Shown here in pieces: positions 1 through 7,889 of a stretch of 64,000 bases of DNA (its first letter is position 1; each line of letters opens with the position of its first letter). The stretch spans positions 1 through 64,000 of the forward strand of contig JAJYDT010000003.1 of assembly GCA_021777335.1 (NCBI GenBank), given 5' to 3'. A program made the translations under genes and the position numbers. The stretch is from Pseudomonadota bacterium. GTDB lineage: Bacteria; Pseudomonadota; Gammaproteobacteria; Acidiferrobacterales; Acidiferrobacteraceae. The notes under the pieces are model-generated. The model was given only the letters and a program-made list of their open reading frames with translations, did not search any database and was not told where the DNA came from.

Positions 1-63
1 TGGGCCATCATCGACAGCTTACTGTCCTGGTTCTACGTGCTGTACCACCTGATCTTTCATTAG
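1..63 (+). CDS. C-terminal end of an unidentified protein (partial)
   Basis: The first 20 codons of the window are open in frame 1 and end at a TAG at 61-63. The visible tail is hydrophobic and aromatic, closing with FYVLYHLIFH, which suggests the end of a membrane protein. The family cannot be named from so little. The same frame stays open after the TAG until a TGA at 166-168, which may be chance. The start lies outside the window. Confidence 0.4.
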   Translation, partial: WAIIDSLLSWFYVLYHLIFH

Positions 64-203
64 CAGCTCTTGCCAAGACGCTTGCGGGTAGTCCCGGCGA
101 TGGAAGCCCGGGAAGCGGACCACCGCGCGTTGCCCGACGGAATTGCAGCCCTGGCAGAAGCCAATTGAACACGCTCCGGCGGCTGCCGAGCCGTCTGCGG
201 GTC

Positions 204-524
204 TCAGAGCGTGCTGTGGGGCTCAGGGTTCTGGCCGTCCCCGGCGTCGGTCATCTGGATCGCCTTGCTGTTGCCCCAGTGGGCCAGGTTGTCGACCTGG
301 ATGCCCACCCAGTAGAGCGCGCCGATGTCGTCGGCAGCGCGGCCGCCGACGAGCTGCTGGCCCTCGGAGAGCAGAACACTGTCCGAAAAGCTCACTGCGT
401 CGGTCGTGGTCCGGAAGATGCGCCAAAGGACGATCCGTTCACCCGCAGGATCCTGGGGCAGCGACCGCAGTTTTTCGAGCACCGTCTTCTCAATCGGGCT
501 GGCTTTTTGGGGAGTCTGAGTCAT
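204..524 (-). CDS. Hypothetical protein, 106 aa
   Basis: I do not recognise the family. The frame could start further upstream at 596, but the likely start is the ATG at 524, which gives a protein beginning MTQTPQKASPIEKTVLEKLR. There is no signal peptide, membrane segment or known motif. The N-terminal third is charged and probably helical; the rest has alternating hydrophobic residues. I prefer this strand because its protein looks natural, while the opposite-strand frame is Arg/Pro-rich and has no visible domain. It stands alone, divergent from the GalT-like gene. Confidence 0.45.
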   Translation of the reverse strand: MTQTPQKASPIEKTVLEKLRSLPQDPAGERIVLWRIFRTTTDAVSFSDSVLLSEGQQLVGGRAADDIGALYWVGIQVDNLAHWGNSKAIQMTDAGDGQNPEPHSTL

Positions 525-690
525 GAATTCATTGTCGCGCAGGCGTCGTGGGTTGTCGAGGGCATGTCCGACCTTCGGCCCCGGGCGCTCCCGCACCCAT
601 GTGGCTCTTCAATAGGGTCATCAGTGGATTCACGTGTATATGCGCGCGGGTGGAGGTAAGCTCATCGCGAGCCCCGGGGGAGCCTACTGA

Positions 691-1788
691 ATGTCCGACG
701 ACACCAACCCGAAAGCGGTCCGTGAGATCCGCATCAACCCCGTTGTCCCGAGCGAATCCGTGCTGGTTGCAACCGCACGCAGCATGCGACCAAAGCGGCG
801 CGAGGATCTGGGCGTGCGCGAGCACGAAGACTACGTGGCGACGTGTCCGTTTTGCCGTGGTAACGAGCACCTGACGCCGCCCGCGATTGATGTCTACCCA
901 GGGCCCGCGGATTGGCGCATTCGCATCGTCGAGAATCTATACCCAGTGCTGGGGGATGATCGTCAGGAGCGCAACCTGAGCCTTGGCCTGCAGCAGACGA
1001 TTGATGGTTACGGGCGTCACGAAGTGATCATCGATCACAACCGGCATGGCATCGCGCTGTATGAGATGGAGGCCTCCCATATCGCCGATCTCTTCAGCGC
1101 GTATCAGAAGCGCATGCGGGAGCTTTATCAGTCGAACCCGCGTCTGCGCTATGTGCTCGTGTTCAAGAACTCGGGCGCCGCCGCAGGAGCGAGTCTCAGT
1201 CACACCCACAGCCAGATCATCGGCATGCCCGTCGTGCCCTATAACGTACAGGCTGAGGTTGAGCACAGTCTTAGCTACTATCGCAAACACCACCACTGCA
1301 TCTTCTGTGCGCTCATCGACGAGGCGCTCACCTTCGAGGCGACCATCTACGACCGCACGTCCGGGGCGGTCCAGCGGCGCATCCACGTGGGGCAGTATGT
1401 TATTGAGCGCGGCACGCGGTTCCTGGCGGTGAAGCCGTTCGCGAGCCGTTACGAATGGGAGATCCAGATCCTGCCACTTGCGCACCAGGGGGACTTTCTG
1501 GACGCGTCGGGCGATGATCTTCGCGATTTTGCCCGCGTCCTGCGCCGGTCGATGGCACGCCTCAGCGCGGTGCTTGGCGAGGTGCAGTACAACTATTTCC
1601 TCCACGCCCTGCCGCACGCGCCCGAGACGGAAGAGAGCAGACCAAGCTACCATTGGCACCTGGAGATCTGTCCGCGCACGACCATCCCTTCGGGTTTCGA
1701 GCTGGGATCGGGGCTCTTCGTCAATACCGTCAGCCCCGAGGACGCCGCCCGGCAGCTGCGTGAGGTGGTATTGACGGATCCGGACTAG
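691..1788 (+). CDS. galT: Galactose-1-phosphate uridylyltransferase family protein
   Basis: The product (365 aa) is a HIT-superfamily hexose-1-phosphate uridylyltransferase, which in the classical case exchanges UMP between UDP-glucose and galactose-1-phosphate through a uridylyl-histidine intermediate in the cytoplasm. A zinc-type pair is visible at C52/C55 (CPFC), with a second pair later (CIFC). The active-site triad reads H171-T-H173-S-Q175 after a SLS run, and the C-terminal half carries the HWHLEICPR signature. The usual enzyme has HPH where this one has HTH. No other Leloir-pathway gene is adjacent, so the true substrate could be another sugar phosphate. The start is ATG at 691. The neighbouring hydrolase and methyltransferase do not clarify its role. 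Confidence 0.85.
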   Translation: MSDDTNPKAVREIRINPVVPSESVLVATARSMRPKRREDLGVREHEDYVATCPFCRGNEHLTPPAIDVYPGPADWRIRIVENLYPVLGDDRQERNLSLGLQQTIDGYGRHEVIIDHNRHGIALYEMEASHIADLFSAYQKRMRELYQSNPRLRYVLVFKNSGAAAGASLSHTHSQIIGMPVVPYNVQAEVEHSLSYYRKHHHCIFCALIDEALTFEATIYDRTSGAVQRRIHVGQYVIERGTRFLAVKPFASRYEWEIQILPLAHQGDFLDASGDDLRDFARVLRRSMARLSAVLGEVQYNYFLHALPHAPETEESRPSYHWHLEICPRTTIPSGFELGSGLFVNTVSPEDAARQLREVVLTDPD

Positions 1789-1828
1789 GCGTCGGCGCCG
1801 GTCGTCGGCGGAAGCGAGAGGCGCGGAA

Positions 1829-2719
1829 GTGGCCCTTGAAGACATCATGGAGGTTGACGTGCCGGGCGGCAGGGAAGAGATCCACGTGCTCAGGAATGGC
1901 ACGGGACCGGAACGGTTTGTGGTCTGGCACGGATTCGATTCGGTGAATCGCTTCTACGACTGGGGCTGGTTGCTCTCCTATGGTGAGGTGATCCGCGCCG
2001 GCCTGCCAGGCCACGGTCCGGTTGCACCCAGGGACTGGCGTACCTACCGTCGCTGGACGACGGGGCATTTCTTCGACACGGCTGCGGGTCTCTGCCGCCA
2101 GCTCTTCGATGGCCGGCCATTCACGCTGATTGGTCATTCCGCCGGGACACAATGCGCGCTTGGCGTGGCACTTCGGGAACCGGACCTCGCCAGCCGGCTG
2201 ATCCTCGTCAATCCGCTCATATGGCCTCCGTATTCGCGGCTCTCCCAGCGCCTTGTCCGGTCGCCCCTTTGGCCTGTGGTGGGGGCGGCTGTGCTTGGAC
2301 GCACACGCCGTCGCAAACGAGTCTCGGTAGACCGGCATCTGACCGCTTCCCGGTCAATCGTGGTCGACCATGAGCGCTTCAGCCGGGACCCGCGTACACG
2401 GCGGTTTGTGGCGGAGGGGCTCGGCGACTATCGCCGGACGTCCCTGCGGGCGCTGATCGCGGGGGCACGGGTACTCGTCTCAAGCGACCTTCGGCCCGTG
2501 GTCGCGCACGCGCGCGTTGCCGTACCGACGCTGATCCTGCACGGGCGCGCTGATCCGGTCTGCCCACTGGCGCAGGCTGAGTGGCTCGTGCGGCACATCC
2601 CCGGCGCGGCGCTTGTCATCATGGAGGAGGTTGGCCATATCGGTTATGCCGAGCGCGAGGATATCTTCCGCAGTGCCGTCACGGAGTGGCTCGACCGGCA
2701 CGGTTGTGTCCCGGCTTGA
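1829..2719 (+). CDS. Alpha/beta hydrolase
   Basis: The 296-aa protein has the alpha/beta hydrolase fold pattern: an oxyanion region with WHGFDSVN near residue 30, the nucleophile elbow G102-H-S104-A-G106, an acid in HGRADPVCP and a catalytic His in VGHIGYAE near the C-terminus. A basic RTRRRKR stretch sits in the lid region. The substrate cannot be told; esterase, lactonase or C-C hydrolase are all possible. The start is taken as GTG at 1829; an in-frame ATG at 1847 would remove six residues. There is no signal peptide, so it is probably cytoplasmic. It lies 40 nt after the GalT-like gene and 40 nt before the methyltransferase, so the three may be co-transcribed. Confidence 0.8.
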   Translation: MALEDIMEVDVPGGREEIHVLRNGTGPERFVVWHGFDSVNRFYDWGWLLSYGEVIRAGLPGHGPVAPRDWRTYRRWTTGHFFDTAAGLCRQLFDGRPFTLIGHSAGTQCALGVALREPDLASRLILVNPLIWPPYSRLSQRLVRSPLWPVVGAAVLGRTRRRKRVSVDRHLTASRSIVVDHERFSRDPRTRRFVAEGLGDYRRTSLRALIAGARVLVSSDLRPVVAHARVAVPTLILHGRADPVCPLAQAEWLVRHIPGAALVIMEEVGHIGYAEREDIFRSAVTEWLDRHGCVPA

Positions 2720-2759
2720 AACAGTTGCGCCAGATCCGGAGCCGCGCTATAAGCCGATC

Positions 2760-3401
2760 ATGACGACAAACGGCGATTTTGGACAAGACCTGTCGGCGCA
2801 CTGGGACGGGGTGTATCGCAATAAGGCAATCGAGGATGTGAGCTGGTTCGAAGAGGTCCCCGCCCAGTCGCTGTCGATGATCAAGGATTGCGGGCTCGCC
2901 CTGGACGACGCGGTGGTGGATGTCGGTGGCGGCGCGTCGCGGCTCGTGGATTACCTGTTGCGGGAGGGTTACCGCGACCTTACCGTGACCGACATTGCGC
3001 GTTCGGCGCTTGCGGCAGCACGTGCGCGTCTCGGCGATGCCGGGCAGAAGGTGCAGTGGATGCCCGGGGATATCACGCGCATTGACCTTGCGGGCCGCTA
3101 CCGGCTTTGGCACGATCGCGCGGTTTTTCACTTTCTTACCGAAGCGGACGCACGCGACCGCTATCTCGCGACCCTGCGTATGGCGCTGTTGCCCGGTGGT
3201 CATCTTGTGATCGCGACCTTCGGTCTGGCCGGTCCGGAACGCTGCAGCGGGCTGCCGGTACAGCGTTACGATGCCCAGGGACTTGCCTCGGTGCTCGGCC
3301 CCGGTTTTTCGCTTACGGCCACCGTGGTCCGCAGCCACGTCACCCCGCAGGGGCGAGAGCAGACCTTTACGTACTGCCGTTTCAGGCGTCTTGCCCGCTG
3401 A
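2760..3401 (+). CDS. Class I SAM-dependent methyltransferase
   Basis: The product (213 aa from the ATG at 2760) begins MTTNGDFGQDLSAHWDGVY. It shows the class I methyltransferase glycine motif (VVDVGGGASRLVDYLL, about residues 47-62), a motif II acid (LTVTDIA), a WMPGDIT segment binding the adenine side, and LLPGGHLVIATFG as the post-I strand. The opening SAHWDGVYRNK...VSWFEE resembles small TPMT/UbiE-like methyltransferases of unknown substrate. The frame is open further upstream, to 2613, but that extension overlaps the hydrolase gene and is not protein-like. No operon partner fixes the substrate. Confidence 0.8.
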   Translation: MTTNGDFGQDLSAHWDGVYRNKAIEDVSWFEEVPAQSLSMIKDCGLALDDAVVDVGGGASRLVDYLLREGYRDLTVTDIARSALAAARARLGDAGQKVQWMPGDITRIDLAGRYRLWHDRAVFHFLTEADARDRYLATLRMALLPGGHLVIATFGLAGPERCSGLPVQRYDAQGLASVLGPGFSLTATVVRSHVTPQGREQTFTYCRFRRLAR

Positions 3402-3481
3402 AGACTGGTGAGTGCGGACGTGGAATGCGCTACGCTGTGGCACGCTTTCCGTAGACAGCACAGAACCATCCGGAGGTGTCC

Positions 3482-3868
3482 ATGAGGATTCTGCATACCA
3501 TGCTGCGCGTGGGTGATCTTGACCGCTCGATCCAGTTCTATACCGAGGTCCTCGGGATGCACGTGCTGCGCCGGACGGATTATCCGGAGGGCAAGTTCAC
3601 GCTTGCGTTCGTCGGCTACCAGACCGAGGCTGAAGGCGCGGTGCTCGAACTCACCTACAACTGGGGCGTTGGCCGTTACGAGCTCGGCACGGCATTTGGC
3701 CATATCGCGCTTGCGGTCGATGATGTCTACGAGGCATGCGAGCGCGTCACCGAGCGCGGCGGCAAGGTGGTGCGACCGGCGGGTCCGATGAAGCACGGCA
3801 CGACCGTCATCGCGTTCATCGAGGACCCGGACGGCTACCGGATCGAGTTCGTCCAGACGCGGCACTGA
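3482..3868 (+). CDS. gloA: Lactoylglutathione lyase (glyoxalase I)
   Basis: Glyoxalase I isomerises the hemithioacetal of methylglyoxal and glutathione to S-lactoylglutathione in the cytoplasm. The 128-aa product starts [20 protein letters not shown] and keeps all four metal ligands of the bacterial nickel type in their usual positions: H5, E56, H74 and E122. The length matches the E. coli-like class. The start is ATG 3482 because a GGAGG at 3472-3476 lies at proper spacing, whereas the in-frame GTG at 3476 falls on that ribosome binding site. The gene ends 24 nt from the convergent cytochrome gene. Confidence 0.96.
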   Translation: MRILHTMLRVGDLDRSIQFYTEVLGMHVLRRTDYPEGKFTLAFVGYQTEAEGAVLELTYNWGVGRYELGTAFGHIALAVDDVYEACERVTERGGKVVRPAGPMKHGTTVIAFIEDPDGYRIEFVQTRH

Positions 3869-3892
3869 CCACCGGCACTTGCAGCAGCTGAA

Positions 3893-4480
3893 TCATTGCA
3901 CGATGGCGCCAGGGTGCATTTTCAGCAGTTTGTCGTAGACAGGGGTGATCTCCTGTTTTGGAAAAAAGGCCTTCCAGGTCGAGGCGGACAACAGCTGCGT
4001 CGGCGGCGGTGCGAAAACCAGATCCTGCTTGCGGACCATGACATGGCAGGAAATGCAGGTCCCTATCTTGCCGAAGGCCAGGGCTTTGCCCGTGGGCCCG
4101 TAGGCCGCCATGACCCAGTTGCGGTCGGCGGGATCATAGCCAGCCAGTTTGAGCATGGCCGCAATACCGGTCAGCTTCCTATCCTTGTTGTAGTTCTCCT
4201 TGACCAGCAGGCTGCCGTTGGGATAACGGCGGACTTGCACGATCCCGCCCGCTTTTTTGATGGTCATGCTGGCCGGGCCATTGCCGAGATCGGTGGTGTA
4301 ATAATCCACCGTCCGGGAACCCGGTTGCAGAACCCTGCTTTCGGGCATGAGCGCATTCGCCTTCTGGACGGACTGGATTTCCCGCCAAACGGCTTTCGGG
4401 CTGGGTGTGTCCGCCCCATAGGACAAGGGCGCCAGCAAGAACGTCATACCTGCCAACGTGTACACTGCCAATCGGTTCAT
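3893..4480 (-). CDS. Periplasmic cytochrome P460-like monoheme protein
   Basis: The 195-aa product has a signal peptide (residues 1-22, ending SYG-AD) and one heme c motif, CISCH, near residue 142, followed by a short tail. The heme at the C-terminal end, preceded by a GPTGKALAFGKIGTC stretch and a LLVKENYN strand, fits the cytochrome P460 / cytochrome c'-beta superfamily. Members oxidise hydroxylamine or bind NO; P460 proper has a Lys cross-linked to the heme. Lys residues are present in LLVKENYNKDRK, but which one, if any, is cross-linked cannot be told. Upstream, an AGGGAGG is followed by a four-codon reading frame (M-R-L-stop) whose stop overlaps the start ATG. The gene is convergent with gloA. 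Confidence 0.75.
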   Translation of the reverse strand: MNRLAVYTLAGMTFLLAPLSYGADTPSPKAVWREIQSVQKANALMPESRVLQPGSRTVDYYTTDLGNGPASMTIKKAGGIVQVRRYPNGSLLVKENYNKDRKLTGIAAMLKLAGYDPADRNWVMAAYGPTGKALAFGKIGTCISCHVMVRKQDLVFAPPPTQLLSASTWKAFFPKQEITPVYDKLLKMHPGAIVQ

Positions 4481-4866
4481 AAGCGCATAAGCCTCCCTGA
4501 GGTTGAAGCGCCCCCGAGGTCACAGACACCCGGCTAAGCCGCCATCGTCATCGCTTCGAACTCAGATGGGGGGCAGTCGCCCGCGGGCGAGCGGCGATGA
4601 TCGGATCCTGGAACGCTTCAATATACCGGAAGAGGTCCTGTGTTTCATGCCCGCGGATGTGGCAGCTCCGGTGATGGCCGGTTCTTGTCGCATCTTGTCG
4701 CAGACGAGGCGCGGAGTCCCCTTCCAGGTTTCATCATGAAAAGATAAAGCCAGCGACTTCAGTCGCGGGTCATTCATGTGAAGTGTCCATCACCGCAAAA
4801 AAACCGCAAACGGATGCCCTGTTGTTTTCGTGCGCGTCCGACTGGCCCTGGATGGCTGGCGTCGCC
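4481..4866. other. Gene-poor stretch with a 10-bp tandem repeat and a GACT/AGTC stem
   Basis: This 386-bp gap between the cytochrome gene and the SPOR gene holds no convincing gene. A minus-strand frame at 4562-4777 (71 codons) starts MNDPRLKSLALSFHDETW but becomes Arg/Ser-rich and has no recognisable domain. Two structures stand out: a perfect tandem repeat TCTTGTCGCA x2 at 4683-4702, and the stem GCGACT-tc-AGTCGC at 4753-4766 next to AGCCA and GGGTCATTCATG. Such a stem is reminiscent of IS200/IS605-type element ends, but no transposase remnant can be read. Confidence 0.4.
4683..4702. repeat. Perfect tandem duplication of a 10-mer
   Basis: The unit TCTTGTCGCA occurs twice head to tail without mismatch inside the gene-poor stretch before the SPOR gene. 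Only two copies are present, so it may be a slippage product with no function. Confidence 0.6.
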
Positions 4867-5424
4867 TCACCTGCCCCGGGGCAGCGGGTGGACATCAAGA
4901 CGCAGCGCATGGATGCCGAGTGACGCGAGGCGTTGATCGGCGCGGTCCAGCGCCGTCAGGCTGTAGTAGGGACCGACGCGTACACGATAGAACACTCCGC
5001 GACCCTGAATGGTGACCTTCTGGATGTAGGCATTAAGGCCCCGTAGCGCGAGGTGTGCGGTGAGATGATTCGCCTCCGCGAAGTCGGAATATGATGCCGC
5101 CTGGAGTTCATAGTGATCGCCGCCCGGGGGATGGGCTGCGGGCGGCAACTGCCGCTGTGTCTTTGCCGGATGACGCCTGGGCAACACGGTCTCGAGTTCC
5201 GGCAGCATGGTGTAGAACTGGTAACGCGAGCGTTTCGGCACTGCCGCGTGCGGGGCGCGCTGTGTGATCGTGGGCTGCACCGGTTCTGGTTTTGGTTTGT
5301 GGACATAGACATAGTAAGCGGCCCAGCCCAGGATGAGTCCTGTGACCAGCATGACCCACGGCCAGACCCATCCCGGTAGCCGCGCGCGTGCGGGCCGACC
5401 GGCGATCCGTCGTCTCTTCGCCAT
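4867..5424 (-). CDS. SPOR-domain membrane protein (FtsN/DedD-like)
   Basis: This 185-aa protein has a basic N-terminus (KRRR, RPARAR), one membrane segment at about residues 19-41, a Pro/Lys-rich periplasmic linker and a C-terminal SPOR domain (about 103-182, beginning HYELQAASYSDFAEANHL). SPOR domains bind glycan strands denuded of stem peptides at the division septum. The linker carries YQFYTMLPELETVLP, a juxtamembrane helix common in short SPOR proteins encoded next to argS. Its start overlaps the argS stop by one base (TAATG), so it is translationally coupled. I infer a role in septal cell-wall synthesis, in keeping with mrcA in the same run of genes. Whether it is the true FtsN cannot be decided. 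Confidence 0.88.
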   Translation of the reverse strand: MAKRRRIAGRPARARLPGWVWPWVMLVTGLILGWAAYYVYVHKPKPEPVQPTITQRAPHAAVPKRSRYQFYTMLPELETVLPRRHPAKTQRQLPPAAHPPGGDHYELQAASYSDFAEANHLTAHLALRGLNAYIQKVTIQGRGVFYRVRVGPYYSLTALDRADQRLASLGIHALRLDVHPLPRGR

Positions 5425-7175
5425 TACATCTGCTCCGGCGCGGATACGCCAAGCAGGGCGAGACCGTTCGCCATCACAACCCGCGCCGCTTCGATCAGGG
5501 CGAGGCGCGCGTCGCGGACCTCCGGCTCCGCCGTCAGGATCCCGTGGGCGTTATAGTCGCTGTGCAGCGCGTTGGCGAGCTCGCGCAGATAGTAGGCCAC
5601 CTGGTGAGGCTCGAATCTCCGCGCCGCCTCGGTGACAACTTCCGGGTAGCGTCCGATCTCGAGCATCAGCGCGCGCTCCTCTGGCGCCCCGAGCGGTGTC
5701 AGGTCTGTGTCGGCAAGGTTCTTCGGGACGGCGAGGCCGCGTTCCTCAAGTTGCCGGAAAACGCTTCTGATGCGCGCATGTGCGTATTGAATGTAGTACA
5801 CCGGGTTGTCGTTCGACTGCGACTTGGCGAGCTCGAGGTCGAAGTCCATGTGCTGCTCGTTTTTCCGGAGTACATAGAAGAACCGGGCGGCATCCTTCCC
5901 GACTTCGGCGCGCAGGTCGCGCAGGGTCACGAAGTCACCACTGCGGGTGGACATTGCCACCCGTTCCTTGCCGCGATAGAGCACCGTGAACTGCACAAGC
6001 AGCACCTCGAGCTGGCGGGGATCGCGCCCAAGCGCGGAAAGCGCGGCCATGATTCGCGGAACGTGGCCGTGATGGTCCGCGCCCCAGACATCCAGGCACA
6101 GGTCGAACCCCCGGGCCATCTTGTCGAGATGGTAGGCGATATCGGAGGCAAAGTAGGTCGGCACGCCATTTTCCCGCACGAGTACCCGGTCCTTTTCATC
6201 GCCGAACGTGGTCGAGCGGAACCAGAGGGCCCCCTGTTCCCGGTATACGTGTCCTTTCGCCTCGAGCTCCGAGAGTGCGCGTGCAACTTGCTCGCTATCG
6301 ATCAGGCCGCGCTCCGAGAACCAGGTGTCATAGACGATTCCAAACTCCTCCAGGTCCTCACGAATATCGGCGAGCATCGCGCGAAGCCCGAAACCGTGCA
6401 CCTGGGCGTAGCGCACGGGTCCAAGCAGTGTCCGGGCGCGGCGAATCAGGGCGTCGATGTACTGCTCCTTGTCCCCGCCTTCCGGTTCGTCGGGCGGCAG
6501 GTCTTCGGTGATCGCACGCACGTCTGCCTTGAATGCCGCTCCGTATTCCCGCGTGAGCCCACGGGCGACGGTGTGCACGTATGCGCCCCGGTAACCGTTC
6601 GCGGGGAACGGAACCGTCTCGCCCGACGCTTCGAGGTAGCGCAGCCAGACGCTGACCGTGAGAATGTCCATCTGCCGGCCGGCATCGTTTACGTAGTATT
6701 CGCGGTGCACGTGCCATCCGGCCGTCTCGAGCAGGCGCGCAAGGGAGTCGCCGAACGCGGCACCGCGGCCGTGTCCCACGTGCAGCGGACCATTCGGATT
6801 GGCCGACACGAACTCGATCATGACGCGCCGGCCCTGTCCGATATCGGTGCGGCCGAAACGTTCCCGTTCCGCGAGCACGCCTCTCACCGTCTGGTGGTGT
6901 GCATGCCCGGCCATGAAGAAATTGATAAAGCCGGCGCCCGCGGTCTCGCTGCGTTCCACCATCGGCGACGGGGGCAGCACGCCCTGAAGCCGTTCCGCCC
7001 AGGACCGCGGTGTGCCCCCCCGCCTGGTGAGCGTGAACGCGATCTTGCTTGCGAAGTCGCCGTGTCCTTTCTGCCGGCCGCGCTCGATACTCGCCTCGAT
7101 CGCGGTGTCAGGGACGTCGGTCACATCAAGGCGGGCTAGAGCATCCCGGATCAGGGAGACAAGATGTGGTTTCAC
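5424..7175 (-). CDS. argS: Arginyl-tRNA synthetase
   Basis: The 583-aa class I synthetase attaches arginine to tRNA-Arg. It has the N-terminal Arg-tRNA-synthetase additional domain, the HIGH-type motif HVGHGRGA within ANPNGPLHVGHGRG, a KMSKS-type loop in degenerate form (VAMSTRSGDFVTL) and the DALR anticodon-binding domain in the last 120 residues (YIQYAHARIRSVFR onward). The missing canonical Lys in the KMSKS loop is common in ArgS. It lies 78 nt from the 211-aa unknown gene upstream, and its stop overlaps the start of the SPOR gene. Confidence 0.97.
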   Translation of the reverse strand: MKPHLVSLIRDALARLDVTDVPDTAIEASIERGRQKGHGDFASKIAFTLTRRGGTPRSWAERLQGVLPPSPMVERSETAGAGFINFFMAGHAHHQTVRGVLAERERFGRTDIGQGRRVMIEFVSANPNGPLHVGHGRGAAFGDSLARLLETAGWHVHREYYVNDAGRQMDILTVSVWLRYLEASGETVPFPANGYRGAYVHTVARGLTREYGAAFKADVRAITEDLPPDEPEGGDKEQYIDALIRRARTLLGPVRYAQVHGFGLRAMLADIREDLEEFGIVYDTWFSERGLIDSEQVARALSELEAKGHVYREQGALWFRSTTFGDEKDRVLVRENGVPTYFASDIAYHLDKMARGFDLCLDVWGADHHGHVPRIMAALSALGRDPRQLEVLLVQFTVLYRGKERVAMSTRSGDFVTLRDLRAEVGKDAARFFYVLRKNEQHMDFDLELAKSQSNDNPVYYIQYAHARIRSVFRQLEERGLAVPKNLADTDLTPLGAPEERALMLEIGRYPEVVTEAARRFEPHQVAYYLRELANALHSDYNAHGILTAEPEVRDARLALIEAARVVMANGLALLGVSAPEQM

Positions 7176-7253
7176 AGGAATGGCCGAGACGAGGACGTGG
7201 CGCCGGATTCTAACAGAAGCAAAGCCCGTGCTTCCAGCGGCGGCGCAGGGTCG

Positions 7254-7889
7254 CTAGCGAGGTCCGACGTTTCCGGCAAGCAGCCCTTCCAGGTCTTTCA
7301 GCGTGGCACGGGCCATTGGCCGGCCGTCGATCGGGCTCAGTGGCGACGCGCGTCTCAGTGTGGGATTGAATACCAGCACCTCGATCGGAACGTCGCCTGC
7401 GACAAACTCGAATGCCGGTACCGCCTCCGTGTGCTCGCCGCCAAATCTGAGCCGTTTTTCGGTCTGCTCGTTGGGAATCCCGTGTTGCGCAAGAAACAGG
7501 TCGAAATCCTCGGGTGTGTTTGCCACTGTGTGCAGCTGCACCACGCTGAATTTGGTGACCCAGCCGCTTAAAACTGCTCCGACGAGTCTCGGCTCGAAAT
7601 CCGCGAGGAACCGCATGGCCTCGGCCGCTGCCTGACGCAGCCGCCCACGGGTTTCAGACAGGTCGGGATGGAACAATGTGAGGTGCGCCTCGAATGCCCG
7701 CTCGATCTCGACGTTGCCCGGCCAGTTCCGGGTTTCTGGAAGATTCAGACGCTGCGCGGCCTTGCGTTTGGCGAGCTGAAAATCACGCACACCCTCGTCC
7801 GCCATGATGCGCGCCGCGGTGTCGATGAGCAGTTGCCGCCCATGCCCCTCGGGACGCATCTTGCGGGATGGTGCCACCCGCCGCGGCAT
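7254..7889 (-). CDS. Conserved-looking protein of unknown function, 211 aa
   Basis: I cannot assign a function. The protein has a basic start (MPRRVAPSRKMRPEGHGRQ), then a helical segment LIDTAARIMADEGVRDFQLAKRKAAQRL that superficially resembles a TetR-type helix-turn-helix but continues differently. A central part reads RFLADFEPRLVGAVLSG, and the end carries SPIDGRPMARATLKDLEGLL. There is no signal peptide or membrane segment. The start ATG overlaps the mrcA stop (TGATG), so the two are translationally coupled. Composition matches the neighbours. A DNA-binding or nucleotidyltransferase-like role is conceivable but not shown. Confidence 0.75.
   Translation of the reverse strand: MPRRVAPSRKMRPEGHGRQLLIDTAARIMADEGVRDFQLAKRKAAQRLNLPETRNWPGNVEIERAFEAHLTLFHPDLSETRGRLRQAAAEAMRFLADFEPRLVGAVLSGWVTKFSVVQLHTVANTPEDFDLFLAQHGIPNEQTEKRLRFGGEHTEAVPAFEFVAGDVPIEVLVFNPTLRRASPLSPIDGRPMARATLKDLEGLLAGNVGPR

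Noticed and set aside
3449-3462. TGGCACGCTTTCCG before gloA as a sigma-54 promoter
   Set aside because: The -24 half fits, but the -12 TTGC element is missing at the required spacing.
5388-7139. 583-codon plus-strand frame opposite argS
   Set aside because: It mirrors argS exactly, is rich in Arg/His/Val and shows no domain. It is an antisense shadow caused by GC-rich codon use.
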